This document shows, in pieces, positions 45,879-54,248 of a stretch of 64,000 nucleotides of DNA. This DNA is from Phenylobacterium deserti. GTDB lineage: Bacteria > Pseudomonadota > Alphaproteobacteria > Caulobacterales > Caulobacteraceae. Below the pieces are notes generated by a model. The model did not search any database. It was not told the origin of the DNA and worked only from the letters and a program-made list of their open reading frames with translations. Positions within the stretch are counted from its first letter, which is position 1, and each line of letters starts with the position of its first letter. The stretch spans positions 1 to 64,000 of the forward strand of contig CAMCXF010000006.1 in the NCBI GenBank assembly GCA_945883235.1. The letters run 5' to 3'. The translations under genes and the position numbers were made by a program.

Positions 45879-46295
45879 ATGAGCGATGCAGGCATCAACT
45901 ATCAGGCCGTCCTGCCTGAGGGCTGGACGCGACCCCGCGGGTTTGCGCATGCGGTGAGTTCGCAGGGCAGCACGACGATCCGGGTGTCGGGGCAGCTGGC
46001 GCGGGTGGGCAATGCGCCCGTCGCCGTCGGCCTGACCCTGGGTGAGCAATGGCGGTTGGCGCTGGAGAACCTGATCACCGTGGTGCGGGCGGCAGGCGGC
46101 GATATCGGCAACATCGTGCTGCTGCGCGCCTATGTCACCGACATGACCGAGTTCAATGCCGGAGGGGCAATGGTAGGCGAGGCTTGGGCAGCCACGTTGG
46201 GACGCCACTATCCGGCCATGACCCTCGTCGGTGTCACGGGCCTTGTGGATCCCAACGCCCGGGTAGAAATCGAGGCGGAGGCGGTGCTGGCCTAG
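45879..46295 (+). CDS. RidA family protein (YjgF/UK114)
   Basis: The 138-residue protein has a RidA fold (SSQGSTTIRVSGQLA near the start; AGGDIGNIVLLRAYVTDM; HYPAMTLVGVTGLVDPNARVEIEAEAVLA). RidA proteins deaminate reactive enamine/imine intermediates. This one has the conserved C-terminal strand with the Arg that binds the carboxylate. The larger open frame is not coding before 45879. Its stop codon TAG overlaps the stop of the P450 gene on the other strand (CTAG). Confidence 0.9.
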   Translation: MSDAGINYQAVLPEGWTRPRGFAHAVSSQGSTTIRVSGQLARVGNAPVAVGLTLGEQWRLALENLITVVRAAGGDIGNIVLLRAYVTDMTEFNAGGAMVGEAWAATLGRHYPAMTLVGVTGLVDPNARVEIEAEAVLA

Positions 46296-47563
46296 TTCCG
46301 GTGCGGGATGATCACCGGCAGGGTCTCGTAGCCCTTGACGAACGCTGAGTGGGTGCGCTGGGGTTCGCGGACGACGCGGACCTCGGGGAAGCGGGCGAGG
46401 ATTTCTTCCCAGATGATCTGCAGCTGCAGCTCTGCCAGGCGGTTGCCGACGCAGCGGTGGATGCCGAAGCCGAAGGACAGGTGCTGGCGCGGGCGCTCGC
46501 GCTCGATGTTGTAGCGCTCGGGGTCGGTGATGACGCTGTCATCGCGGTTGCCCGAGACGTACCACATGACGACCTTGTCGCCCTGTTTGATGGTCTTGCC
46601 GCCCATCTCGAAGTCCTGGGTGGCGGTGCGCGACATGTGGGCCAGCGGGGTTTGCCAGCGAATAGTCTCGGAGACCATCGCAGTGATCAGCGACGGATCG
46701 GCGCGCAGCTTGTCGTACTGGTCAGGGTTCTTGTTCAGGGCATAAATCGAGCCGGAGATGGTGTTCCGCGTCGTGTCGTTGCCGCCTATTATCAGCAGCA
46801 CGACGTTGCTGTGATAGTCCCTCATACTGAGGTTCCGGGTGGCCTCGGCGTGGGCCATCATCGAGACAAGATCGAACTTCGGCGGCGCATTGACCCGCTC
46901 GTTCCAGAGCTCGGTAAACCGACCAAAGCACTCATCGGCCTGCTCGCGCTTGTGCTCCCAGCTTTTGGCCGGGCCGTGGCCGGGCATGTTGGTGAACATG
47001 TCGGACCAGTGGGTCAGCAGCCGCCGGTCTTCCTGCGGGAAGTCGAACAGCGTGGCCAGCGTCATGGCCGTCAGCTCTTTGGACACCAGGTCGACCCAAT
47101 CGAACTCTACGCCGATCGGCAGCCCGTCCAGGATTGCCCCGGCCCGCTCGCGGATCAGGGGTGCCATGGCCGCCAGGTTGGCGGGTGCGACGACCGGGCT
47201 GACGGCTTTGCGCTGCACGTCGTGCTCCGGGGGGTCCATACCGATAAAGCTGGAGCCGCGCGGCCGCTTTTCCGACTCGGCCTTGGCCTCCAGCGTCTGC
47301 AGCGCGATACCGTCCGCGGACGAGAACACCTGGTGATTGGTGTCGACCGCGATGATGTCGTTGTAGCGGGTTATCGACCAGTAGGGGCCGTACTCGCTAT
47401 CGGGCGTGTAGTGGACCGGGGCCTCAGCCCGCAGGCGCTCGAAATAGGGCCACATGGCGTTGGCGGCGAACAGTTCGGCCTGGGCCGGGTGAAGGGTCTC
47501 GAGCGGCAGGGCGTAGACGTCAGCCTGTGAGCCGGATTTGATTTCGGTGTTGCCGTCGGACAT
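46292..47563 (-). CDS. Cytochrome P450, CYP153-like
   Basis: The 423-residue P450 has the I-helix oxygen-binding motif IIGGNDTTRN, the ExxR motif MVSETIRWQTPLAHMSRTA, KVVMWYVSGNRDDSV, and the heme loop FGFGIHRCVGNRLAE (Cys about 371). This wording is very close to CYP153 alkane/fatty acid terminal hydroxylases, which use ferredoxin and ferredoxin reductase partners. No partner is in the window. The ATG at 47563 with GGAG ahead fixes the start; a much longer open frame upstream is not coding. The second P450 at 55.2 kb is a close relative. Confidence 0.92.
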   Translation of the reverse strand: MSDGNTEIKSGSQADVYALPLETLHPAQAELFAANAMWPYFERLRAEAPVHYTPDSEYGPYWSITRYNDIIAVDTNHQVFSSADGIALQTLEAKAESEKRPRGSSFIGMDPPEHDVQRKAVSPVVAPANLAAMAPLIRERAGAILDGLPIGVEFDWVDLVSKELTAMTLATLFDFPQEDRRLLTHWSDMFTNMPGHGPAKSWEHKREQADECFGRFTELWNERVNAPPKFDLVSMMAHAEATRNLSMRDYHSNVVLLIIGGNDTTRNTISGSIYALNKNPDQYDKLRADPSLITAMVSETIRWQTPLAHMSRTATQDFEMGGKTIKQGDKVVMWYVSGNRDDSVITDPERYNIERERPRQHLSFGFGIHRCVGNRLAELQLQIIWEEILARFPEVRVVREPQRTHSAFVKGYETLPVIIPHRN

Positions 47564-47723
47564 GGTCGTTCTCCCGTACGACGCATCTTTAGGCGCCGTT
47601 TTGGTGATCACGACGCAGGTAGCGCCGCAGCGCAAGTAAAATTCGAATAGCCGGGATGTCGCCGTCGTGTTCCGATCCTGCGGAACGCTGTGTCGGCGTC
47701 GCTGTTTCCGGGGGTTTGAGCTG

Positions 47724-48263
47724 ATGATGGACCGCCGGCATGCCCTGACGATGATGCTCGGTTTCGCGGTCACTCCGGGCCTCGCCCGCGCGGCGTCAGA
47801 GCCCCTGAAGATCGCGTTTGTCGACACCGGCAACACCGGCCGCAGCCTCATGGCCGAGATGCTGTCCCGCGACATGATTCGGCGGCGAAACCTGAATCTG
47901 GCGGTGATCTCGCGGGGTCTGGACGTCGATCCCTTTGACGAGGCGCCAGAGGCCAATGCTGCGATCCTGATGTCGGAGCGGGGCATCGATGTGGCCGCTC
48001 ATCGCGCCCGCGCCCTGGCGGCAGCGGACGTGGCGCACGCGGACCTGCTGCTGACCATGACGTCGAAACACCTTCAGAACGTGGTCGCGGCCCATCCGCA
48101 GGCGGCGGCCAGGACGTTCACCCTTGCGCAGTACGCGTCAAATGCCGCTGCCGACATTCCCGACGCCTGGGGCAAGCCGATGGCCGACTACCGGGTGGTG
48201 CTGAAACAACTGGACCTCTATCTGCCCCTGGCGCTGGCCAGGGCGACTGCCAGTGCACGTTAG
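47724..48263 (+). CDS. Low-molecular-weight phosphatase-like protein lacking the catalytic cysteine
   Basis: The 179-residue protein has an N-terminal signal-like segment with RR (MMDRRHALTMMLGFAVTPGLARA) and an LMW phosphotyrosine phosphatase-like domain. The P-loop normally reads FVCTGNTCRS; here it is AFVDTGNTGRSLMAEM, with Asp (D34) for the nucleophile and Gly (G39) for the second Cys. The later DP acid motif reads PDAW (146-149). The enzyme should therefore be inactive as a phosphatase, although it keeps the phosphate-binding Arg. It is expected in the periplasm or exported by Tat. No arsenate-resistance genes are nearby. Confidence 0.82.
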   Translation: MMDRRHALTMMLGFAVTPGLARAASEPLKIAFVDTGNTGRSLMAEMLSRDMIRRRNLNLAVISRGLDVDPFDEAPEANAAILMSERGIDVAAHRARALAAADVAHADLLLTMTSKHLQNVVAAHPQAAARTFTLAQYASNAAADIPDAWGKPMADYRVVLKQLDLYLPLALARATASAR

Positions 48264-48309
48264 AGCGTGACAGCTTCAAATGGATGCCGGTTGAAGCGCC
48301 CGTCAGCCG

Positions 48310-49086
48310 CTAAAGGCCCGCCAGCACGCCGCCATCTACATAGAGCGTCTGGCCATTGACGAAGTCGGAGGCACCGGACGCCAGGAATACCGCGGCGCCG
48401 ACCAGGTCTTCCACCCGCCCCCAGCGTCCCGCCGGGGTGCGGCCGCGGATCCAGGCGTCGAACGCCGGATCGGCCACGAGCGCGGCGGTCAGTTCGGTTG
48501 CGAAATAGCCTGGCCCGATGGCGTTGACCTGCAGGCCATGGACTGCCCACTCGACGCACATGGCCCGCGTCAGCATCTTCACGCCGCCCTTCGCCGCCGC
48601 GTAGGGCGCGGTGCCTGGCCGGGCGACCTCACTCATCAGGGACGCGATGCTGATGATCTTGCCGCGGCCCCGCGGAATCATGGCCCGGGCGACTTCGCGG
48701 CTGACGGCGAACACTGCGTCCAGATTGGTCGACATCACCGCGCGCCAGTCGGCCGGATCAAGGTCCAGCAGCGGCCCGCGCCGCTGGATGCCAGCGTTGT
48801 TGACCAGGATATCGATCGGCCCGAACCCGGCCTCACACGTCGCCACAGCGCGGACCACCTGTTCCGTGTCGGTGACGTCGAAAGGACAGTCGTGCGCCAG
48901 GATGCCTTCGTCGCGAAGGCTCGCAGCGACGGCACTGGTCTGCTCGCGGTCACGGGCGCTGATGATCACTCTCGCACCAGCCGCGCCGAGACCTCGCGCC
49001 AGGGCCTTGCCGATACCCCGGGTGGAGCCGGTGATCAGCGCGGTACGACCTGAAAGGTCAAACAGGGCGGCGCTCACCTCGGCCAC
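48310..49086 (-). CDS. Short-chain dehydrogenase/reductase (SDR)
   Basis: The 258-residue classical SDR has TALITGSTRGIGKALA (TGxxxGxG), NNAG in LVNNAGIQ, a catalytic Ser in IISIASLMSEV, and YAAAKGG for the YxxxK pair. NQINA-like LQVNAIGPGYFATEL follows. The closing sequence QTLYVDGGVLAG is typical of glucose 1-dehydrogenase/gluconate 5-dehydrogenase-like enzymes, but no substrate is assigned. It is the third gene of a unit with two phytanoyl-CoA-dioxygenase-like genes (overlap of start and stop). A GTG at 49077, overlapping the upstream stop as GTGA, is an alternative start. Confidence 0.9.
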   Translation of the reverse strand: MAEVSAALFDLSGRTALITGSTRGIGKALARGLGAAGARVIISARDREQTSAVAASLRDEGILAHDCPFDVTDTEQVVRAVATCEAGFGPIDILVNNAGIQRRGPLLDLDPADWRAVMSTNLDAVFAVSREVARAMIPRGRGKIISIASLMSEVARPGTAPYAAAKGGVKMLTRAMCVEWAVHGLQVNAIGPGYFATELTAALVADPAFDAWIRGRTPAGRWGRVEDLVGAAVFLASGASDFVNGQTLYVDGGVLAGL

Positions 49087-49910
49087 AGACGCGGGTTCAG
49101 CGGACCCTCGGCCCGCTCGCCGGGCGATGTCTCCGCCAGCCAGAGCTTGTGATCGTAAAACCGGGCGCCGCTGACGTCGGCGCTGACGCGGGCACCATCC
49201 GCGTACCAGATGATGGTCATCACCGAGCGCAGCAATGGCGTGGGATTTGGTGGCGCGCGATGCAGGGTCCAGCCCCGATGGAAGGTGGCGTCTCCCGCCT
49301 TCAGCGCACCGTGAGTCGACGTGGGCAGCCCCATGTCGGTGACCACTTCGTTGAACCGCGCTTCTGATTCATCACCGATGATGTAGCGGCCCAGGTCGCC
49401 GTGGGTCTGGCTGCCGTTGGCGAAGGTCATGGTGCCCACATCGGCCGGCACGTCGACCAGTGGCATCCACATGGTAATGGTGTCGTTGGTGTCCAGCGGC
49501 CAGTAGGTCTGGTCCTGATGCCATGGGGTGTGACCGCCGCCGGGCTCCTTGAACAGCGCCTGGTCGTGATAGAGCCGCACGCCGGAAACCTGCATCAGGT
49601 CTGCTGCGGCCTTGGCGAAGCGGGCGGAAAACACGAAACGCCTGGCGGCCTCGTCACGGGTCCAGAGATTATGCGCCTGCAGGAACGCCTTGCCGTAGGT
49701 GTCACGGTCCGCGATCGGCGGCGCGCGGCTGGTCATCCTCGCCACCAGCGCTTCGAGAGTCGGGCGAAACGCAGCGATCTCATCGCCGCTCGCCAGACCC
49801 CGCACCACGGCGTGTCCGTTGGACTGGAATCCCGAAATGGTCCGGGCGTCGATCTCGACCGTGCTGTCGATGCCGCTGGGCTCGGGCAGGTCGGCGGAAA
49901 GCCGGGTCAT
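49074..49910 (-). CDS. Phytanoyl-CoA dioxygenase (PhyH) family protein
   Basis: This 278-residue Fe(II)/2-oxoglutarate-dependent oxygenase has the H-x-D pair in TPWHQDQTYWP and the distal His in FHRGWTLHRAPPNPT. LYHDQALFKEPGG and WMPLVDVPADVGTMTF are conserved parts of the PhyH fold. The substrate cannot be stated; family members hydroxylate branched acyl-CoA, amino acids, ectoine and secondary metabolites. Its ATG overlaps the stop of the second PhyH gene as ATGA, and it continues into the SDR gene. Confidence 0.9.
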   Translation of the reverse strand: MTRLSADLPEPSGIDSTVEIDARTISGFQSNGHAVVRGLASGDEIAAFRPTLEALVARMTSRAPPIADRDTYGKAFLQAHNLWTRDEAARRFVFSARFAKAAADLMQVSGVRLYHDQALFKEPGGGHTPWHQDQTYWPLDTNDTITMWMPLVDVPADVGTMTFANGSQTHGDLGRYIIGDESEARFNEVVTDMGLPTSTHGALKAGDATFHRGWTLHRAPPNPTPLLRSVMTIIWYADGARVSADVSGARFYDHKLWLAETSPGERAEGPLNPRLWPR

Positions 49911-50734
49911 TGTACGATCGGGATCGCGCCGGAGACCGGACGGGTGGCACCGGCCTGTTCCGGCAGGCGCATGGCCAGGCTGCCCGGCACCTTGTGAACC
50001 CGCGCGACGGCGTCGGCGATGTCGAAGAAGGCGTCTTCGCTGAACAGCTGGGGCCGCGCCTCAATGTGCAGCTTGCGGTCCAGCGCCGCCAGCGTTTCGC
50101 GCCAGCCCTCGCGACCATAGGATGGCCACTGAATGCCGTCCTGCATGAAGGCGATGTCGATGAAGTAGCGCTTGCGCTCGCCGCCGCCGGGCTGAGGCCG
50201 GCGGGCGTGGACCAGGGCCGAGTGGGCGAAAATTACGGTGCCGGGCGGAATATCATTGACCACCACCGTGCCCGGAATCTCCTGATCACCCAGGAACGAC
50301 ATGGCGTCGCGGCGCATGACCGAGCGGTGACTGCGGGGCAGCAGCAGCAGGTCGCCGACCGTGCCGTTCAAACCGTCCAGATAGTGCAGCACATGCAACT
50401 GGGTGTGACTTCGGTTGGTCTGGGGAATCTGTTCGTAGTCGTGATGCCAGGCGATGCCGGCCAGCCCGGGGTCGTGCCGGGCGGCGTGGCAGTGGTGGAA
50501 GGTGAACGCGGCGCCACCCATGATATCGTCGGTGATCGCCAGTGTCTCGGGATCGACGATCAGATCGCAGAGCCGGTCATACTTCCAGATATTGCTGCCG
50601 TCGAAGCGGGGCTCGACCTGCACGTAGCGGTCGATCTCTTCGGCCACCGCCGCGGCGCGGCGGGCGTTCAGCATCCCTGGCTTGATCAGATAACCCTGCT
50701 TGCGGAACTGTTCTTTCTCAGCGTCCGACAGCAT
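49907..50734 (-). CDS. Phytanoyl-CoA dioxygenase (PhyH) family protein
   Basis: The 275-residue protein starts MLSDAEKEQFRKQGYLIKPGML, the usual PhyH N-terminus. It carries the iron ligands in GIAWHHDYEQIPQTNR and FAHSALVHARRP. LLLLPRSHRSVMRRDAMSF marks the second half. It differs clearly from the next PhyH protein, so this is not a recent duplication. The ATG at 50734 is used; the open frame upstream overlaps the divergent hydrolase promoter. First gene of the PhyH-PhyH-SDR unit, divergent from the HSL-type esterase. Confidence 0.9.
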   Translation of the reverse strand: MLSDAEKEQFRKQGYLIKPGMLNARRAAAVAEEIDRYVQVEPRFDGSNIWKYDRLCDLIVDPETLAITDDIMGGAAFTFHHCHAARHDPGLAGIAWHHDYEQIPQTNRSHTQLHVLHYLDGLNGTVGDLLLLPRSHRSVMRRDAMSFLGDQEIPGTVVVNDIPPGTVIFAHSALVHARRPQPGGGERKRYFIDIAFMQDGIQWPSYGREGWRETLAALDRKLHIEARPQLFSEDAFFDIADAVARVHKVPGSLAMRLPEQAGATRPVSGAIPIVQ

Positions 50735-50903
50735 CGCCGCGTTTCCCCCTGCATTCCCTCTGTTCAACTCTAGCGGCCTCACCTGTCCTGTCAGGCGAAA
50801 TCGACACGGCGAAACCGGCGCAGACGATTCCAGCTGGCGTCCGACAGGCCCTTCGGTCCACGATGGATCAAATCCGCCAGGACGGAGCAGGAGGAACACC
50901 ATC

Positions 50904-51920
50904 ATGGACGACGCCGGCCAGATTCAGATGAACCGCGAGATCCCCGCCAAGAGCCTGAAGACCCCCACCACCGTCAGCCCGGAGCTGCAGCGCTCGATCT
51001 CGGGCATGGCGGCCGCGGCGGCCGCGGGCGGTGGTCTGCCGGTGGGCTGGGCGCCCCAGAACGCTGCCGAGTGGAAAGCCGTCATCGCCCAGATGGACGC
51101 CCAGGCCCTCAGCGTCGCGCCGGCCATCAAGGCGATGTTTCCGCACACCTCCGAGTTACGTCAGATCGCCGGCGTGACGGTGCGCGAGATCACGCCCTCT
51201 ACCCTGGATCCGGCCAAGGCCGGTAAGCTGCTGGTGCACTTCCACGGTGGCGGATACGTGCTGAATGGCGGCGAGGCCAGCACCGGCGAGGCTGTGCTGG
51301 GTGCGCACTATTCCGGGATGAAGGTGATTTCGGTGGACTACCGGATGCCGCCGGAACACCCTTTCCCCGCAGCTGTGGATGATGCGGTAGCGGTTTGGCG
51401 TGTGCTCAGGGCCGACAGGCCGGCGGCGGCGATGGGAGCGTTCGGCACCTCGGCCGGTGGTGGGCTGACCCTCGCCCTGGCGCTGAAGCTGAAAGAACTG
51501 GGCGAGACGCTGCCTGGCGCCCTGGCGCTCGGCACGCCCTGGGCTGACCTCACCGGGGCCAGCGACAGCTATCAGGTAAACGCCCACGTCGATGGCATCT
51601 TCTCGAATTTCGATGGTTTCGGAAAAGGTATGGCGGAGCTCTACGCCGGCGCAGCAGGCGTGACCCACCCACTGGTGTCGCCGGTGTTCGGCGAGTTCTC
51701 GGGCTTCCCGCCGACAGTGTTTGTCACGGGCACCCGCGACATCCTGCTCAGCGACACTGTGCGGGTCTACCGCGCCATGCGGACGGCGGGGGTCACGGCG
51801 CGGCTGGAGGTGCACGAAGCCATGAGCCACGCCGAATACATCTATGCCTTCGACGCCCCGGAATCGGCGGTGGCGTTCCAGGACATCGCCCAGTTCTTCG
51901 ATGAGCATCTGAAGGGTTGA
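50904..51920 (+). CDS. HSL-family alpha/beta hydrolase (esterase)
   Basis: The 338-residue hormone-sensitive-lipase type esterase has HGGG (about 114-117), the nucleophile GTSAGG (Ser about 183), VISVDYRMPPEHPFPAAVDD and TPWADLTG. TRDILLSD and the C-terminal HAEYIYAFD supply the Asp and His. It has a strong Shine-Dalgarno (AGGAGG) ahead of the ATG at 50904 and no signal peptide, so it is cytosolic. It opens a four-gene run with an exported esterase, a small protein and a PhyH gene. Confidence 0.92.
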   Translation: MDDAGQIQMNREIPAKSLKTPTTVSPELQRSISGMAAAAAAGGGLPVGWAPQNAAEWKAVIAQMDAQALSVAPAIKAMFPHTSELRQIAGVTVREITPSTLDPAKAGKLLVHFHGGGYVLNGGEASTGEAVLGAHYSGMKVISVDYRMPPEHPFPAAVDDAVAVWRVLRADRPAAAMGAFGTSAGGGLTLALALKLKELGETLPGALALGTPWADLTGASDSYQVNAHVDGIFSNFDGFGKGMAELYAGAAGVTHPLVSPVFGEFSGFPPTVFVTGTRDILLSDTVRVYRAMRTAGVTARLEVHEAMSHAEYIYAFDAPESAVAFQDIAQFFDEHLKG

Positions 51921-51924
51921 GATC

Positions 51925-52851
51925 ATGATCCGGGCGACAGGCGTTTGGCTGGCCGCACTGGCGCTTGCCTCGGCACCGCCGGCTTTGGCCCAGGCTTCGG
52001 CCACCGCGCCGGTCCCGGCGACGGTCGGCACGGCGCAGCAGATCGATTTTACCTCGACGATCAACGGCAAGACCTACCGGATCACGATCGCCAAACCCTA
52101 CGCTTTCCCGCCGAAGGGTGGCTATCCGGTCGTCTATGTGCTGGACGGCGGCGCATACTTCGGCACCTTCGCTGGCGCGGCCCGGCTTCGCAGCGCGCTG
52201 GGGGCGGAACTGGCACCGGCCGTCATCGTGGGCATTTCCTATCCGTCGGAGAGCATGCTGGTGGCGCAGGACCGGCGGATGTTGGACCTCACCCACAACT
52301 CGCCAGACGCCTCTCGGCCAGCCCTCGGCGTTGCGAACAAGCCCGTCGAGACCGGCGGTGCCAACGCCTTCTACAAGGTGATCGCGACAGAGATCCGTCC
52401 GCGCGTCGCAGCGGTGGCGCCGGTAGCACAAGGTCAGGACGTGCTGTTTGGCCACTCTCTGGGAGGGCTTTTCGTGCTGCACACGATGTTCGAGCACCCG
52501 GAGGCGTTCCGCACCTATCTGGCGCTGAGCCCGTCAATCTGGTGGACGGGGCGATCCGTGCTGAAGGATGAGGCCGCCTTCGCGGCGAAAGTGAAGGCCG
52601 GCCAGACATCACCCCGCATCTTCATTGGCGTGGGCGGCGAGGAACAACCACCAGCCGTAGCATCATCGGCAGAGTACCGCATGGTCGACAACGCCTCGGA
52701 ACTCGCCACACGCCTGACCGCCCTCAAGGGTGCCGCTGGCTACAAGGTCGAGAGCAAGGTGTTCGACGGTCAGTCCCACATGAGCGTGCCCTGGGAAGCC
52801 TTGAACACCATGCTGAATTTCGCCCTGGGCAAAGGCAGCCAGCTGCCGTGA
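51925..52851 (+). CDS. Exported alpha/beta hydrolase (enterochelin-esterase-like)
   Basis: The 308-residue protein has a signal peptide (MIRATGVWLAALALASAPPALAQA) and an esterase of the IroE/Fes/esterase D-like family. Features are PVVYVLDGGAYFGTF, AVIVGISYPSES, the nucleophile VLFGHSLGGLFVLHT (Ser), ALSPSIWWTGR, and a C-terminal His in DGQSHMSVPWE. It should act in the periplasm on an ester or siderophore-like compound. It starts four bases after the HSL gene and is coupled by a GTGA overlap to the next small gene. Confidence 0.88.
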   Translation: MIRATGVWLAALALASAPPALAQASATAPVPATVGTAQQIDFTSTINGKTYRITIAKPYAFPPKGGYPVVYVLDGGAYFGTFAGAARLRSALGAELAPAVIVGISYPSESMLVAQDRRMLDLTHNSPDASRPALGVANKPVETGGANAFYKVIATEIRPRVAAVAPVAQGQDVLFGHSLGGLFVLHTMFEHPEAFRTYLALSPSIWWTGRSVLKDEAAFAAKVKAGQTSPRIFIGVGGEEQPPAVASSAEYRMVDNASELATRLTALKGAAGYKVESKVFDGQSHMSVPWEALNTMLNFALGKGSQLP

Positions 52852-53123
52852 CCCGTCAAAAAATCCTGGTCCTCTATCTGGCCAACAGCGCGCTCGATGC
52901 GCCGACCATCGCCTGGGCCGTCTATGACGGGACCGGTAAGACCCTGCACATGGCCGGCGACAGCGAGGAAGTCCCGTACCCGACGGGTCTGGCGGCTCTG
53001 AAGGACGGCTGGCGGCTGTTCCAGGCATCGCAACTCAACCCCCATGCGAGGGGCGAGGAGTTCGACATCGCCTATCTGAAATACGAGTTCTGGTTCGAAC
53101 AACTGGTTGAGGTGACCCCATGA
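52848..53123 (+). CDS. Small cytosolic protein of unknown function, coupled between esterase and PhyH genes
   Basis: The 91-residue protein starts TRQKILVLYLANSALDAPTIAW, followed by SEEVPYPTGLAALKDGWRLFQ and ending DIAYLKYEFWFEQLVEVTP. I do not recognise a family. The N-terminal ILVLYLANS is hydrophobic, but there is no clear signal or membrane helix. It is acidic and rich in aromatic residues at the C-terminus. Its GTG start overlaps the esterase stop (GTGA), and its stop overlaps the PhyH start (ATGA), so it must be translated with both. Confidence 0.78.
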   Translation: MTRQKILVLYLANSALDAPTIAWAVYDGTGKTLHMAGDSEEVPYPTGLAALKDGWRLFQASQLNPHARGEEFDIAYLKYEFWFEQLVEVTP

Positions 53124-54052
53124 GCCAGGCCCCTCCCCTGCTCAGCTCCCCTCAGATGGCGCGCTTCGTGGCCCGCGGTTTCCTGCGGTTCGACGCCGTG
53201 GTGCCGGACGAGATCAATGCGCAGTTCATGGCCGAGGCCGGCGAGGTCGCTGAGCCGAAACCGGGCGAGCGCCTGATGAAAACCTATGGCCAGACGCTGG
53301 CCGCCAATGCCATCCCCGAAGTCTCGGCCGGCACGCCGCTCAGCCAGACCTATCCGCCGGGTAGTGCCATTGCCCGCCTGCTTGACCTGCCGCTGGTGCG
53401 TGGCGCGCTGCAGAGTCTGCTGGGCGATGACCCGGTTTTTGATCACCACTTCCTGCACATCACCTTCCCGCCCGCCTATCACGCAGCGTCCGGCGGCGAG
53501 AGCGTCAGCCAGCACACCCATCAGGACTCAACCATTGACCCGCGTCAGGCGTTCGACGTGCAGGTGATGTACTATCCGCACAAGGTGACCCGGCCCATGG
53601 GCGGCACCCGGTTCATCCCCGGCACCCACCTGCGCAAGGTCAGCGAGGTGGCGCTTGGGCGCTATCAGAACATTCGCGGCCAGCAGCACATGGTCTGCGA
53701 GGCCGGCACGCTGCTCTTCCTGCATCACGGCATCTGGCACGGCGGCGGGGTGAACCTGTCAGACCGAACTCGCTACATGTTCAAGATCCGCATGCGCGCC
53801 TCGGGTTCGCAGGTGCGGCGCTGGGACGTGGAGCCGATTGAACCCAGGGCGCCGCAACGGCCAATTTTCTACGTCAAGACACCTTCCGATCCCGAGAGCG
53901 TGGCGGCGATCCTGATGACGCCGGAACCCTGGTTCGAACAGGACACCGGTCGGCTGGAGTTCGTGAACCGCGTCAAGCTGTGGCGCTATCTGAGCGGCGA
54001 TCCAGCGTTCGACGCCGACTACTGGATGACGCGGCTGGGGGGCGGGGCTTAA
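53120..54052 (+). CDS. Phytanoyl-CoA dioxygenase (PhyH) family protein
   Basis: The 310-residue Fe/2OG oxygenase has iron ligands in SQHTHQDSTIDPR (H-x-D) and LHHGIWHGGGVNLSDRTRYMFKIR (distal His with the 2-oxoglutarate-binding Arg). GGTRFIPGTHLRK is a conserved core strand. It is longer at the C-terminus than the other two PhyH proteins in the window. Last of the esterase-esterase-small protein-PhyH operon, followed by a terminator-like hairpin. Confidence 0.9.
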   Translation: MSQAPPLLSSPQMARFVARGFLRFDAVVPDEINAQFMAEAGEVAEPKPGERLMKTYGQTLAANAIPEVSAGTPLSQTYPPGSAIARLLDLPLVRGALQSLLGDDPVFDHHFLHITFPPAYHAASGGESVSQHTHQDSTIDPRQAFDVQVMYYPHKVTRPMGGTRFIPGTHLRKVSEVALGRYQNIRGQQHMVCEAGTLLFLHHGIWHGGGVNLSDRTRYMFKIRMRASGSQVRRWDVEPIEPRAPQRPIFYVKTPSDPESVAAILMTPEPWFEQDTGRLEFVNRVKLWRYLSGDPAFDADYWMTRLGGGA

Positions 54053-54206
54053 GGCGTGGACCTGAGCGCTACTCGCCTTTCAGGGAAAGATTCCTCCCGG
54101 GTTTCGAGAGGTATCGGCATGACACTGGAGAGTGGATGCTGAAGGCTGCAGTGTAGCTTAGGAAGGCGTTATGTTCGCCCTCGCATGATCCTCAACCCGA
54201 TCTCAG

Positions 54207-54240
54207 CAACGGCTCCGGTGGAAACGCCGGAGCCGTTTGC
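54207..54240. terminator. Bidirectional terminator between PhyH and carbonic anhydrase genes
   Basis: The arms GCAACGGCTCCGG and CCGGAGCCGTTTGC form a stable stem around TGGAAAC, directly ahead of the convergent carbonic anhydrase stop. The trailing T-run is short, so strength is uncertain. Confidence 0.6.
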
Positions 54241-54248
54241 TACCTGTC

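Noticed and set aside
46349-47530. A 393-residue plus-strand open frame antisense to the first P450
   Set aside because: The P450 motifs on the minus strand are complete; the antisense frame is Arg/His/Gly-rich without any fold signature.
54053-54206. A possible tRNA or small RNA after the third PhyH gene
   Set aside because: No cloverleaf or T-loop consensus could be found in this stretch; only the terminator hairpin at its end is supported.
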